Source: Vibrio sp. 99-8-1 (GTDB taxonomy: Bacteria; Pseudomonadota; Gammaproteobacteria; Enterobacterales; Vibrionaceae). From it: a DNA stretch of 64,000 nt. This document shows, in pieces, positions 17,211-28,733 of this stretch. The notes beneath the pieces are model-generated. The model made no database searches and was not told where the DNA came from. It saw nothing but the letters and a program-made list of their open reading frames with translations. Every line of letters begins with the position of its first letter. Positions within the stretch are counted from its first letter, which is position 1. Where the stretch lies: assembly GCF_013114595.1 (NCBI RefSeq), contig NZ_VTXE01000020.1, positions 1 to 64,000 on the forward strand, in the 5' to 3' direction. The translations under genes and the position numbers were made by a program.

Positions 17211-17999
17211 ATGACCAGCACTGAGCGAAGACAAAAGATTGTCGAGTTGATTCGCAAAAACGGAGAAGGAAAAGTCGATGATTTTTCTGCGCGTTTTGCT
17301 GTTTCTACCGTCACTATTCGCCACGATTTAAATCTGCTGGAGCAACAAGGCTGCGTTTATCGCTGTTATGGCGGCGCTACTATCAATCATAATTTCGCTT
17401 TTGATCAACCTCTTCATCGCAAAGGTCTACTCAATAAAAGCACCAAAGAGAAGATCGCAATTGTTGCCGCATCAATGATTCAAGATGGCGAGGCCATCAT
17501 TTTAGACTCTGGATCAACCATTGGTTATATGACTGAGTATTTGGATCGAAAGAAAGATCTGGTGGTTATGACTAACGCGATTAATACCGCTTATCAACTT
17601 ACCGCGTATGAAAATGTAGACCTGTTTGTTGTGGGCGGAAACCTGCGTCGCTCTTCATGTTCTCTTATTGGTAGCCATGGTGTTCAACAAGTTAAGGACT
17701 ACCGTTTTGACAAGTTGTTTCTAGGTGTAGATGGGTTTGACTTAGATGCAGGGGTAACTACGCCAAACCAAAATGAAGCACAAGTTAACCGGGCGATGTG
17801 TGAAGTCTCTCGTCAGGTTATTGCGGTAACGGACTCTAGTAAATTTGGCCGCAAAAGTTTTTGCATGATTAAAGCTGCAAAAGAGATAGATGTATTAATT
17901 ACCGATAGCGAGATCCCTGAACATTATCTGCAAACACTAACAGATATGGGTGTTGAGGTGATTCTCGCTGACCAAGTAACGCTTAAGGGAAACAAATGA
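17211..17999 (+). CDS. agaR: AgaR, DeoR-family repressor of GalNAc utilisation
   Basis: 262 residues. The DeoR helix-turn-helix is near residues 20-45 (V-S-T-V-T-I-R-H-D-L-N-L-L-E-Q-Q-G). The C-terminal sugar-phosphate sensor has D-S-G-S-T, M-T-N-A-I-N-T-A and D-S-S-K-F-G-R-K-S-F. It is the first gene of the aga cluster and overlaps kbaZ by 4 nt (ATGA), so it is transcribed with the pathway it controls. The likely inducer is a phosphorylated amino sugar. Confidence 0.9.
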   Translation: MTSTERRQKIVELIRKNGEGKVDDFSARFAVSTVTIRHDLNLLEQQGCVYRCYGGATINHNFAFDQPLHRKGLLNKSTKEKIAIVAASMIQDGEAIILDSGSTIGYMTEYLDRKKDLVVMTNAINTAYQLTAYENVDLFVVGGNLRRSSCSLIGSHGVQQVKDYRFDKLFLGVDGFDLDAGVTTPNQNEAQVNRAMCEVSRQVIAVTDSSKFGRKSFCMIKAAKEIDVLITDSEIPEHYLQTLTDMGVEVILADQVTLKGNK

Positions 18000-19303
18000 A
18001 AACGTTATTAGATGTTGTTAGTCAACATAAAGAAGGCCGTTCTATAGGTATCTATTCGGTCTGCTCAGCGCATCCAGTCGTCTTGCAAGCTGCATTACAG
18101 CAAGCCAAGCAGGACAGTAGCTATGTGTTGATTGAAGCGACATCGAACCAAGTTAACCAGTTTGGCGGTTATACCGGCATGAAACCAGCTGATTTTGTGG
18201 CTTTTGTCTACCAGTTGGCTGAGCAAGTAGGGGTAGCAAAAGAGTTGGTGTTACTGGGTGGCGATCACCTTGGGCCAAACTGTTGGCAGAACCTTACGGC
18301 CGAAGAGGCGATGGCAAACTCTGAACAACTTATCAAAGACTACATTGCTGCTGGATTTAGAAAAATCCACCTTGACTGCTCTATGTCGTGTAGCGATGAC
18401 CCTGTTCCGTTAACGGATGAGATTGTGGCTCAGCGCGCCGCCAGACTTTGTGACATAGCCGAGTGCAGTTGGAAAACAGCTGGTGGTGAAGCTCCGGTCT
18501 ACATTATTGGCACAGAAGTTCCGGTTCCAGGTGGGGCACAAGAATCGTTAGAGGACGAACTTGCAATTACAACACCAGAGGCGGCTAAACATACTATTGA
18601 TGTTCACCGTGCTGCGTTTGAAGAGTTTGGCTTGCAACAGACGTGGCCTCGAGTCATCGGTTTAGTGGTACAGCCAGGTGTCGAGTTTGATCATCACAAT
18701 GTTATTCATTATCAACCAGAAAAAGCAGTGGCGCTTTCTAAGTTGATTGACGCTTATCCAACAATGGTATTTGAAGCGCACTCTACGGACTATCAGCTCG
18801 ACAGTTCATACCAAGCACTAGTGCGTGACCATTTCGCTATTTTAAAAGTGGGCCCTGCACTTACTTTTGCACTTCGTGAGGCGCTGTTTGCCCTAGACAA
18901 AATAGAGCAAGAGTGGATTGGCAGTGCCGATGCATCCCATTTACGAACCACGCTAGATCAAGTGATGCGTGAGACCCCTGACTATTGGCATTCATACTAC
19001 AAGCAAGTAGGGCATCAACAATATTTGGATTGTGCATACAGCTTAAGTGATCGCATTCGATATTACTGGCCGCAAGCGGATGTACAAAAAGCGTACAACA
19101 AGCTGGTTGCCAACTTAGCCGCTAACCCTACACCAATTACGTTATTGAGTCAGTACATGCCTAATCAGGCAAAAGCAGTGGCAGCGGGAGAGATAGAAAA
19201 CAACCCAGTTAATTTAATAATCAATAAGGTAATGGAAGTTACCAGCGTTTATGCACAGGCCTGCAACCAAGCAGCGAATGAGCATCAGGAGTACACGTTA
19301 TGA
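17996..19303 (+). CDS. kbaZ: Tagatose-1,6-bisphosphate aldolase accessory subunit (KbaZ/AgaZ/GatZ)
   Basis: 435 residues, matching the family length. The barrel protein has V-S-Q-H-K-E-G near the start, then G-I-Y-S-V-C-S-A-H-P, L-L-G-G-D-H-L-G-P-N-C-W and H-L-D-C-S-M-S-C. Known members are non-catalytic partners needed for stability and full activity of the class II aldolase KbaY, which closes this operon. It overlaps agaR and agaS by 4 nt at either end. Confidence 0.93.
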   Translation: MKTLLDVVSQHKEGRSIGIYSVCSAHPVVLQAALQQAKQDSSYVLIEATSNQVNQFGGYTGMKPADFVAFVYQLAEQVGVAKELVLLGGDHLGPNCWQNLTAEEAMANSEQLIKDYIAAGFRKIHLDCSMSCSDDPVPLTDEIVAQRAARLCDIAECSWKTAGGEAPVYIIGTEVPVPGGAQESLEDELAITTPEAAKHTIDVHRAAFEEFGLQQTWPRVIGLVVQPGVEFDHHNVIHYQPEKAVALSKLIDAYPTMVFEAHSTDYQLDSSYQALVRDHFAILKVGPALTFALREALFALDKIEQEWIGSADASHLRTTLDQVMRETPDYWHSYYKQVGHQQYLDCAYSLSDRIRYYWPQADVQKAYNKLVANLAANPTPITLLSQYMPNQAKAVAAGEIENNPVNLIINKVMEVTSVYAQACNQAANEHQEYTL

Positions 19304-20460
19304 GCAGTTATTTAGACCATGCCGAATCATGGTTGCTAGAAAAAAGAGCAATACACACGGCTAAGGAGATCGAGCAGCAACCTAGGTTGTGGCGCGAGTT
19401 AGCCGAGATAATAACGGAGAATAGAGAGTCGATAGATGCATTTTTGCAGCCACTATTTGCTAAACAGAATCTTCGTATCATTTTAACGGGAGCGGGCACC
19501 TCTGCATTTGCAGGTGATGCCATTGCACCGTATTTACAAAAATTTAATCAGTTTAGCGTTGATGCTATTGCCAGTACCGACATTGTTTCAAATCCAGCGC
19601 AATATTTGGATGCATCGCGTCCTACTCTGGTTGTTTCCTTTGCTCGTTCTGGCAACAGCCCTGAAAGTGTTGCTGCGGTAAAACTGGCGGATCAGGTTAT
19701 TGATGATTGTTATCACCTGTTCTTGACCTGTAACCCAGATGGTCAGTTATCTAATCACGCAGACAATAGTTCAAACTCGCTGTGCGTGTTGATGCCAGAA
19801 GGATCAAATGATCAAAGTTTTGCAATGACCTCTAGTTTCACCTGCATGACCATGTCTGCGATTGCACTGCTTTCTCCTCACACTAATGAGGAACTGCAAC
19901 AAAAAGTAGCAACCATCGCCGAGCTATGTCAGTCGCGTATTTCACAGTGGACTTCGATTACCGCTGAGTTGGCAAAGAAGAACTATCAACGGTTAGTGGT
20001 TCTGGGCAGCGGTGGATTTGCAGGACTCGCCCGAGAAGCATCCCTTAAATCACTTGAGCTGAGCGCGGGTAAAGTGATGGCGTCTTTTGAATCCTCGCTA
20101 GGTTTCCGTCACGGTCCAAAATTCACCATTAATGAGCAAACATTAGTTATTCAACTTTTATCGTCGGATCCATACACACGACAGTACGACATGGATCTGT
20201 ACAACGAAATCAGTAAAGACGGTCAAGTGCTTAGTTTAGTTGCCCTTACCGAACAAGACTTTGACGGCGACGCCACCATAGAAATTGGTCGCACTGGCCT
20301 AGATGAGGTTTGGTTAAATTTCCCATTCATTATTTTTGCCCAGATGCTGGCGTTCGAAAAGTCCATACAGCTTGGACTTGGTCCGGATAACCCATGCCCA
20401 ACAGGCGAAGTAAACCGTGTGGTTCAAGGGGTCATTATTCACCCTTACAAGCCACAGTAG
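19300..20460 (+). CDS. agaS: AgaS, galactosamine-6-phosphate deaminase/isomerase
   Basis: 386 residues with two SIS sugar-isomerase domains. The first has L-T-G-A-G-T-S-A-F-A-G and V-S-F-A-R-S-G-N-S-P-E-S. The second has V-L-G-S-G-G-F-A-G-L-A-R-E-A-S-L-K and F-R-H-G-P-K. AgaS converts galactosamine-6-phosphate to tagatose-6-phosphate with release of ammonia, the step after deacetylation by AgaA. It follows kbaZ with a 4-nt overlap. Confidence 0.92.
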   Translation: MSSYLDHAESWLLEKRAIHTAKEIEQQPRLWRELAEIITENRESIDAFLQPLFAKQNLRIILTGAGTSAFAGDAIAPYLQKFNQFSVDAIASTDIVSNPAQYLDASRPTLVVSFARSGNSPESVAAVKLADQVIDDCYHLFLTCNPDGQLSNHADNSSNSLCVLMPEGSNDQSFAMTSSFTCMTMSAIALLSPHTNEELQQKVATIAELCQSRISQWTSITAELAKKNYQRLVVLGSGGFAGLAREASLKSLELSAGKVMASFESSLGFRHGPKFTINEQTLVIQLLSSDPYTRQYDMDLYNEISKDGQVLSLVALTEQDFDGDATIEIGRTGLDEVWLNFPFIIFAQMLAFEKSIQLGLGPDNPCPTGEVNRVVQGVIIHPYKPQ

Positions 20461-20485
20461 AATCCAATTTATAAGGAATAGAACA

Positions 20486-20959
20486 ATGCCAAATATTGTA
20501 TTGAGTCGAATTGATGAACGCCTAGTGCACGGGCAAGTTGGCGTGCAGTGGGTAGGGTTTGCTGGTGCCAATATCGTTGTCGTCGTTAACGACGAAGTGG
20601 CGAATGATGAAATTCAACAAAACTTAATGGAAATGGTATTGGTTGAAGGTATCGCTATCCGTTTTTGGAGCGTACAAAAAACCATAGACACCATACATAA
20701 AGCGGCGGATCGTCAAAAGATCTTACTGGTTTGCCGTACACCTAAAGACTTCAGAATGTTGGTAGAAGGCGGAGTGCCTATTAGCAACATTAATGTCGGC
20801 AACATGCATTATGCAGACGGCAAAAACCAAATTGCCAAGACAGTATCTGTAGATGCTAACGACATTGAAGAATTCAACAAATTAAAAGCGCTTGGGGTGG
20901 CTTGTACTGTACAAGGCGTTCCCACAGAAAGTGCTACTGACATCTTTACTCTACTTTAA
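20486..20959 (+). CDS. agaV: PTS mannose-family EIIB component (GalNAc/galactosamine)
   Basis: 157 residues. The mannose-family EIIB signature S-R-I-D-E-R-L-V-H-G-Q-V-G-V-Q-W contains the phosphorylated histidine, His15. The start at 20486 has AAGGA upstream; a longer in-frame extension begins inside agaS and is not credible. It passes phosphate from EIIA to the incoming sugar. I use the agaV name by position and pathway; agaB is the alternative paralogue name. Confidence 0.92.
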   Translation: MPNIVLSRIDERLVHGQVGVQWVGFAGANIVVVVNDEVANDEIQQNLMEMVLVEGIAIRFWSVQKTIDTIHKAADRQKILLVCRTPKDFRMLVEGGVPISNINVGNMHYADGKNQIAKTVSVDANDIEEFNKLKALGVACTVQGVPTESATDIFTLL

Positions 20960-20976
20960 TCTTAAGGAGCAAAATT

Positions 20977-21753
20977 ATGGAGATAGGATTACTTCAGGCA
21001 GCGATGCTTGGCATCCTTGCTTTCTTTGCGGGGCTGGATTTATTTAATGGTCTAACCCACTTTCACCGTCCAGTTGTACTTGGACCTTTGGTCGGCCTGA
21101 TACTGGGTGATCTTAATACCGGTATCTTGGTTGGTGGTACGTTAGAACTGATCTGGATGGGTCTAGCACCACTTGCTGGAGCTCAGCCACCAAACGTTAT
21201 TATCGGCACGATCGTAGGGACGACATTTGCGATCACCACTAAAGTAGAGCCGAATGTTGCGGTAGGTGTCGCCGTACCGTTTGCGGTCGCTGTACAAATG
21301 GGTATCACCTTACTCTTCTCTGCCATGTCTGCTGTGATGTCACGTTGTGATGACTACGCCGCCAATGCTGACGGTGATGGTATTGAGCGAGTGAACTATT
21401 TTGCTTTGGCTGTTTTGGGAACCTTCTACTTTTTGTGTGCTTTTCTTCCAATCTATCTTGGAGCAGAACATGCAGGGGCGATTGTTGAGAAATTACCAAA
21501 AGACCTTATTGACGGCCTAGGGGTTGCGGGTGGAATCATGCCAGCAATTGGTTTCGCAGTATTGATGAAAATCATGATGAAGAATGTATATATCCCATAT
21601 TTCATTCTTGGATTTGTAGCAGCAGCTTGGTTACAACTTCCTATTCTAGCAATTGCGGCAGCGGTTACCGCGATGGCAATTATCGATTTTATGCGCAAAT
21701 CAGAACCTACTCCAGCAGCGGCACAAGCAGAGGACTTTAACGATGGAATCTAA
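20977..21753 (+). CDS. agaW: PTS mannose-family EIIC component
   Basis: 258 residues with 7-8 membrane helices. It contains the EIIC hallmark G-x-x-x-D-L-F-N-G-L-T-H-F-H-R-P near the N-terminus, followed by L-I-L-G-D-L-N-T-G-I-L-V-G-G-T-L-E-L-I-W-M-G. It is the sugar-translocating inner-membrane subunit that pairs with the EIID encoded next, whose start it overlaps by 11 nt. Confidence 0.92.
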   Translation: MEIGLLQAAMLGILAFFAGLDLFNGLTHFHRPVVLGPLVGLILGDLNTGILVGGTLELIWMGLAPLAGAQPPNVIIGTIVGTTFAITTKVEPNVAVGVAVPFAVAVQMGITLLFSAMSAVMSRCDDYAANADGDGIERVNYFALAVLGTFYFLCAFLPIYLGAEHAGAIVEKLPKDLIDGLGVAGGIMPAIGFAVLMKIMMKNVYIPYFILGFVAAAWLQLPILAIAAAVTAMAIIDFMRKSEPTPAAAQAEDFNDGI

Positions 21754-22627
21754 TGTAAGTAATGAAATAGAACTACGCCAAACCAACGCAAATGTTCAAC
21801 CTGCTCCTGGCGTAAGTGATGACGAATATGAAAACAAGGAAGTCGGTACAGAACTGACTAAATCTGATATCAACAAAATGGCTTGGCGCTCGTTGCTACT
21901 GCAAGCATCGTTTAACTATGAACGTATGCAGGCTTCAGGTTGGTTGTACGGTATTTTGCCAGCACTGAAAAAGATTCACCCAAATCAGGCTGACCTTGCT
22001 AAATCAATGAAAGGTCATATGGGCTTCTTTAACACACACCCATTCTTGGTCACATTTGTTATGGGCATCGTGTTGGCAATGGAACGTTCTAAACAGAACA
22101 TCAACAGTATCCAAAGTACTAAAATCGCCGTTGGTGCGCCAATGGGTGGTATCGGTGATGCGATGTTCTGGCTAACTCTGCTGCCTATTTGTGGCGGTAT
22201 TGGCGCAGACCTTGCCTTGCAAGGCTCCATTATGGGCGCAGTGTTCTTTATGGTTCTGTTTAACGTTGTTCACTTTGGTTTACGTTTTGGTCTTGCACAC
22301 TACGCATACAAAATGGGTGTAGCAGCAATACCAATGATCAAAGCCAACACCAAGAAAGTGGGTCATGCCGCTTCTATGGTCGGTATGACAGTCATCGGTG
22401 CCTTGGTTGCAACCTATGTAAGGCTGGCAACCACCGCAGAAATCACGGCTGGTGACGCTGTGGTGAAATTGCAAGCAGACGTCATTGACAAGCTTATGCC
22501 AGCATTTTTACCACTGATATACACCTTAGCGATGTACGCCTTAGTGAAACGTGGCTGGAGTCCTCTACGTCTCATCACTATCACTATGGTTCTAGGTGTT
22601 GCAGGCCGCTTTATGGGCATTCTTTAA
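21743..22627 (+). CDS. agaE: PTS mannose-family EIID component
   Basis: 294 residues. A soluble N-terminal portion leads into the EIID core: L-L-L-Q-A-S-F-N-Y-E-R-M-Q-A-S-G-W, then F-F-N-T-H-P-F-L-V-T-F-V-M-G and G-A-P-M-G-G-I-G-D-A-M-F-W. The start at 21743 sits inside the end of the EIIC gene with GAGGA upstream. EIIC and EIID together form the membrane channel. The first 35 residues are acidic and poorly conserved in the family. Confidence 0.93.
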   Translation: MESNVSNEIELRQTNANVQPAPGVSDDEYENKEVGTELTKSDINKMAWRSLLLQASFNYERMQASGWLYGILPALKKIHPNQADLAKSMKGHMGFFNTHPFLVTFVMGIVLAMERSKQNINSIQSTKIAVGAPMGGIGDAMFWLTLLPICGGIGADLALQGSIMGAVFFMVLFNVVHFGLRFGLAHYAYKMGVAAIPMIKANTKKVGHAASMVGMTVIGALVATYVRLATTAEITAGDAVVKLQADVIDKLMPAFLPLIYTLAMYALVKRGWSPLRLITITMVLGVAGRFMGIL

Positions 22628-22675
22628 TCGAGACTATCGGGGCTGGTTTATATCAGCCCCAACTAAGGAAATAAA

Positions 22676-23099
22676 ATGATCGCAGTAATTCTTTCAGGCC
22701 ACGGTGGGTTTGCCTCAGGTTTGGCCAAAGCCATTGCACAGATTGTAGGTGAACAACCGCAGTTTCGTGCTATCGATTTTCCGGTAGAGATGACAACACC
22801 TCAGCTAGAACAAGCGATGAAAGAGGCCATGTCAGAAATTGATTCCGCTGAAGGTATTGTTTTTCTAACTGACTTACTAGGTGGAACACCGTTTAGAACA
22901 GCTTCTCTATTGAGCCAACAGCGAGACGATATTGAGGTAATTACTGGTACTAATTTGCAGATGGTAGCAGAGATGCTACTGGAACGTGACGAGCTAAATC
23001 TGGTTGAATTTAGAGATCAGGCGTTAGAAGCGGGTCATCGTGGAATGACATCTCTTGCAGAGCAGATGAGTAACAAACAACAACAGGAAATTGAGGCTG

Positions 23100-23110
<11 letters not shown>
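22676..23110 (+). CDS. agaF: PTS mannose-family EIIA component
   Basis: 144 residues of the Man-type EIIA fold. His9 in S-G-H-G-G-F-A-S-G-L is the site phosphorylated by HPr, and L-T-D-L-L-G-G-T-P-F-R-T is the second signature. It lies 48 bp after EIID and overlaps agaA by 11 nt. Confidence 0.93.
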
Positions 23111-25135
<2,025 letters not shown>

Positions 25136-25142
25136 ATAACAT

Positions 25143-25199
25143 TTATTCACCTTCCCCCTATATAGTGGTGAATAAGAGAGGAAAGGAGACTTTCCTCTC
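25143..25199 (+). terminator. Two hairpins ending the aga operon
   Basis: The first has arms TTATTCACC (25143-25151) and GGTGAATAA (25167-25175). The second has arms GAGAGGAAA (25176-25184) and TTTCCTCTC (25191-25199), followed by CTTCGTTTTA. Both stems are perfect 9-mers. The U-tract is weak, so the pair may act partly as a 3' stabiliser. Confidence 0.6.
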
Positions 25200-25615
25200 G
25201 CTTCGTTTTATACCTCTTCTCTTTTTACTCATCTCTATCTTATTCCCTTACAAACATAACGAGCGTTACGGTTTTGATTGCATGGTTTTGGGCTACTTTT
25301 CTGTCTCAAAATTTAGACTATCCACAGGCTGATTTTGGCACTAGTGGTCGAGTTTGATCATGCTTGTGTATAAAACGGTCAACTATAGGTTTTTATGAAT
25401 CAATAATCCCTAAGCATAAATTGTGAGATAAAACACCTACTTTTTACTGCGATATTTATCATTAAAAAACCTGAGTTAGCGTGAGCGCTTTTGCCAACAG
25501 GCTATCAAAAATTTCAACCCCAATTCCTCTATTTTTTATGTTTAATTTTCTTTATTTTGCTAATGGGATCTTAAGCACTAAGATCGATTTGATCTTACCC
25601 TTGCCTCTACTTTTA

Positions 25616-25629
25616 TTGATCCAAATCAA
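25616..25629. promoter_or_regulatory. FNR site upstream of nrdD
   Basis: TTGATCCAAATCAA matches the FNR consensus TTGAT-N4-ATCAA exactly. Activation of the anaerobic ribonucleotide reductase by FNR is established in enteric bacteria. Confidence 0.75.
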
Positions 25630-25663
25630 TACTTTTAAGTAGTGCTTCTCGTTAAATACGTCC

Positions 25664-25709
25664 ACAATATATAGTGTTAGTCAGTTCGGTTTGTACCCTA
25701 TATGGTGTA
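25664..25709. promoter_or_regulatory. Two NrdR boxes upstream of nrdD
   Basis: ACAATATATAGTGT (25664-25677) and TACCCTATATGGTGTA (25694-25709) fit the NrdR-box pattern ACA-C-W-A-TAT-A-T-W-GTGT. Their centres are about 31 bp apart, three helical turns, as is usual for NrdR pairs. They lie between the FNR site and the start codon, so NrdR would block transcription when dATP is high. Confidence 0.7.
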
Positions 25710-25751
25710 TTTGTGGGTAATCTGTGGATATATCTAGGGTAAGGAGAAGTA

Positions 25752-27872
25752 GTGAAAGTAGTCGTAATTAAACGAGATGGTTCTCGGGCCCCATTTACAA
25801 GGGATCGCATAGTTGCAGCAGTGGAGAGCGCCTCGACTCACATAGATAATGAAGTGACCATTTATGCTAATAAAGTCGCTGAAGCCGTTGAGTTAAAACT
25901 TCTAGATCGCAATGAAGTTGATATTCAAGAAATCCAGACATTAGTTGAGAACGAAATGATGCAAGGCCCATATAAGGGTATGGCTCGTTCTTACATTGAA
26001 TACCGACACGATCGTGACATTTCTCGTGAGAAGAAAAGTGCGTTAAGTAAAGAAATTCAAGGTCTGATTGAGCAAAGCAACGCAGATTTACTCAACGAGA
26101 ACGCCAATAAAGATGGCAAAGTGATTCCTACTCAACGTGACTTGCTTGCGGGTATTGTGGCTAAACATTATGCAAAAACACACATTTTGCCACGAGATAT
26201 CGTACAAGCGCACGACAATGGTGACATTCATTACCATGATCTAGACTACGCACCATTCTTTCCAATGTTTAACTGCATGCTGATTGATCTACGCGGCATG
26301 CTCACGCACGGTTTTAAAATGGGTAATGCTGAGATAGACACTCCAAAATCTATCTCTACTGCCACAGCGGTCACCGCACAGATTATTGCTCAAGTTGCCT
26401 CGCATATTTATGGCGGAACGACCATCAATGCCATTGATGAGATATTAGAGCCGTACGTAATTGCAAGCTATGAAAAACACTTAAAAATCGCGCAGGAGTG
26501 GGATATTCCTAATCCGAAAGAGTTTGCTACCTCGCGCACGGAAAAAGAGTGTTATGACGCATTCCAATCGCTTGAGTACGAAGTTAACACACTACATACT
26601 GCCAACGGCCAAACCCCGTTTGTTACATTTGGTTTTGGGCTAGGCACTAGCTGGGCGTCGAAACTGATTCAAGCTTCTATCCTCAAAAATAGAATTGCAG
26701 GCTTGGGTAAAAAAGGCAAAACAGCCGTATTCCCGAAACTTGTGTTTGCTATTAAAGATGGCTTAAACCACCAGCCAAGCGATCCGAACTACGATATTAA
26801 ACGCTTAGCATTAGAGTGTGCATCGAAACGTATGTACCCAGACATTCTTAACTACGACAAAGTAGTTGAAGTTACGGGTTCGTTTAAAACGCCAATGGGC
26901 TGCCGTAGTTTCCTTAACCCTTATGAGGAAGAAGGTAAACTGGTACACGACGGCCGTAATAACCTTGGTGTGGTTAGCCTTAACTTGCCGCGCATTGCTA
27001 TCAAAGCCAAAGGCGACGAGAAGGCATTTTATGCACTGCTGGATGAGAAACTAACGCTAGCAAGAAAAGCATTAGAAACTCGCATAAGCCGACTAGAAAC
27101 GGTAAAAGCACGAGTGGCTCCTATTCTTTATATGGAAGGCGCATGTGGTGTTCGTCTAAATCCGGATGACTCTATTGCTGAGATTTTCAAGAATGGTCGT
27201 GCGTCTATCTCTCTTGGTTATATCGGTGTTCATGAAACAATTAACGCTTTATATGGTAATAGTGAGCACGTTTACGATAACCCTCAACTGTCTGAGAAAG
27301 CGTTAGATATTATTCGTCACCTTAAGCAAAAAGTGGATGAGTGGAAAGAAGAGACAGGCTATGCCTTTAGTCTTTACGGTACGCCAAGTGAGAACTTGTG
27401 CAGCCGCTTCTGCCGTGTTGATGCCAAAGAGTTTGGTGTTATCGAAGGCGTAACGGACAAAGGTTATTACACCAACAGTTTCCACTTGGATGTAGAAAAA
27501 TCCGTGAACCCATACGACAAAATTGATTTTGAGATGCCATATCCACAGATCTCAACAGGCGGTTTTATCTGTTATGGAGAGTTCCCTAACATGCAGCGCA
27601 ATATTGAAGCGTTAGAAAATGTCTGGGATTACAGCTATAGCCGGGTACCTTATTACGGCACCAATACACCAATTGATGAATGCTACGAATGCGGTTACGA
27701 AGGTGAGTTTGAATGCACAAGCCGTGGATTCACCTGTCCTAAATGTGGCAACCATGACGCAACAAAAGTATCGGTAACTCGTCGTGTATGTGGCTACTTA
27801 GGCAGCCCAGACGCAAGACCCTTTAACTTTGGTAAGCAAGAAGAAGTTAAACGTCGCGTTAAGCATATGTAA
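25752..27872 (+). CDS. nrdD: Anaerobic ribonucleoside-triphosphate reductase (class III)
   Basis: 706 residues. An N-terminal ATP-cone (V-I-K-R-D-G-S-R-A-P-F about 5-95) is followed by the ten-stranded barrel. The C-terminal zinc site is C-Y-E-C-G-Y...C-P-K-C-G, and the glycyl-radical segment R-V-C-G-Y-L-G places the radical glycine at 681. It reduces NTPs to dNTPs without oxygen, using formate. The start is GTG with AAGGAG eight bases upstream. It is followed after 5 bp by nrdG. Control by FNR and NrdR is predicted from the sites upstream. Confidence 0.97.
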   Translation: MKVVVIKRDGSRAPFTRDRIVAAVESASTHIDNEVTIYANKVAEAVELKLLDRNEVDIQEIQTLVENEMMQGPYKGMARSYIEYRHDRDISREKKSALSKEIQGLIEQSNADLLNENANKDGKVIPTQRDLLAGIVAKHYAKTHILPRDIVQAHDNGDIHYHDLDYAPFFPMFNCMLIDLRGMLTHGFKMGNAEIDTPKSISTATAVTAQIIAQVASHIYGGTTINAIDEILEPYVIASYEKHLKIAQEWDIPNPKEFATSRTEKECYDAFQSLEYEVNTLHTANGQTPFVTFGFGLGTSWASKLIQASILKNRIAGLGKKGKTAVFPKLVFAIKDGLNHQPSDPNYDIKRLALECASKRMYPDILNYDKVVEVTGSFKTPMGCRSFLNPYEEEGKLVHDGRNNLGVVSLNLPRIAIKAKGDEKAFYALLDEKLTLARKALETRISRLETVKARVAPILYMEGACGVRLNPDDSIAEIFKNGRASISLGYIGVHETINALYGNSEHVYDNPQLSEKALDIIRHLKQKVDEWKEETGYAFSLYGTPSENLCSRFCRVDAKEFGVIEGVTDKGYYTNSFHLDVEKSVNPYDKIDFEMPYPQISTGGFICYGEFPNMQRNIEALENVWDYSYSRVPYYGTNTPIDECYECGYEGEFECTSRGFTCPKCGNHDATKVSVTRRVCGYLGSPDARPFNFGKQEEVKRRVKHM

Positions 27873-27877
27873 CTGTA

Positions 27878-28348
27878 ATGAACTATCAAAAATATCATCA
27901 AGTAGATGTTGTGAACGGAGAGGGTACTCGCTGTACTCTCTTTGTTTCAGGCTGCGAACATAACTGCCGTGGCTGCTACAACAAATCGACTCAAAATCCT
28001 AATTCTGGTCATCTGTTTACTCAAGAGCTTGAAGATCAGATCATCGCTGATTTGCAAGACACACGTATCAAACGTCGTGGATTGTCATTATCTGGTGGTG
28101 ATCCGCTCTATCCGAGTAATCTTGACGCTATCTACCAATTGGTAACGCGAGTAAAGACAGAATGCCCAGATAAAGATATCTGGCTATGGACAGGCTATGT
28201 CATCGACGAACTGACGGATAAGCAGAAGTCTATTGTAGAACTGGTTGATGTGTTAATTGATGGTAAGTTCGAGCAAGATAACTACGACCCTGCGCTCTTA
28301 TGGCGAGGCAGTTCTAACCAGATAATTCATCGGTTTAAGTTGGATTAA
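27878..28348 (+). CDS. nrdG: Anaerobic ribonucleotide reductase activating protein
   Basis: 156 residues, a minimal radical-SAM protein. Its [4Fe-4S] motif is Cys26-x3-Cys30-x2-Cys33 (C-E-H-N-C-R-G-C-Y-N). The SAM-binding G-G-D-P segment is L-S-G-G-D-P-L-Y-P. It generates the glycyl radical on NrdD, encoded immediately upstream. Confidence 0.97.
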   Translation: MNYQKYHQVDVVNGEGTRCTLFVSGCEHNCRGCYNKSTQNPNSGHLFTQELEDQIIADLQDTRIKRRGLSLSGGDPLYPSNLDAIYQLVTRVKTECPDKDIWLWTGYVIDELTDKQKSIVELVDVLIDGKFEQDNYDPALLWRGSSNQIIHRFKLD

Positions 28349-28400
28349 GCTTTACTTTCTTGTAGAAGTTTCGCTGCTTCAAATTAATGATTGAAATTGA

Positions 28401-28432
28401 AACGTTGACTTTTTAAGTTGGCGTTTTTTTTT
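28401..28432 (+). terminator. Terminator after nrdDG
   Basis: An 11-bp stem with G-T wobbles (AACGTTGACTT / AAGTTGGCGTT) and a TTT loop, followed by eight T. It marks the end of the core genome block before the accessory island. Confidence 0.8.
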
Positions 28433-28733
28433 GTAAAAGAGCTAAATCATGAGTTTTCAGTATATCAACCACTAAACCATAGTGTATGGCTAACTGACTG
28501 ATCTATCATAAGATTATGGTTAGATCTGGATCAATTTAATTTTCGATATGTATAATAAAATTCTCTATGTTGCATATGAGCTATAAATGTAATTTATGTA
28601 TTCTTGGCGGATTTATATTTAAATTTTGGCGTGGTAGTAGTTAATTATATAAGTTCTTCAATAAAATAAAATTCATTTAGGTTCAATTTTATACTTAAAT
28701 ATTACCTAACCATTTATAAAAGGAATAATAAAA
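28433..28733. other. AT-rich intergenic region at the left border of the accessory island
   Basis: About 300 bp of very low GC with no credible gene. The sharp fall in GC after nrdG marks the change from conserved core to acquired DNA. AAAGGA just before 28734 serves the next gene. Confidence 0.4.
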
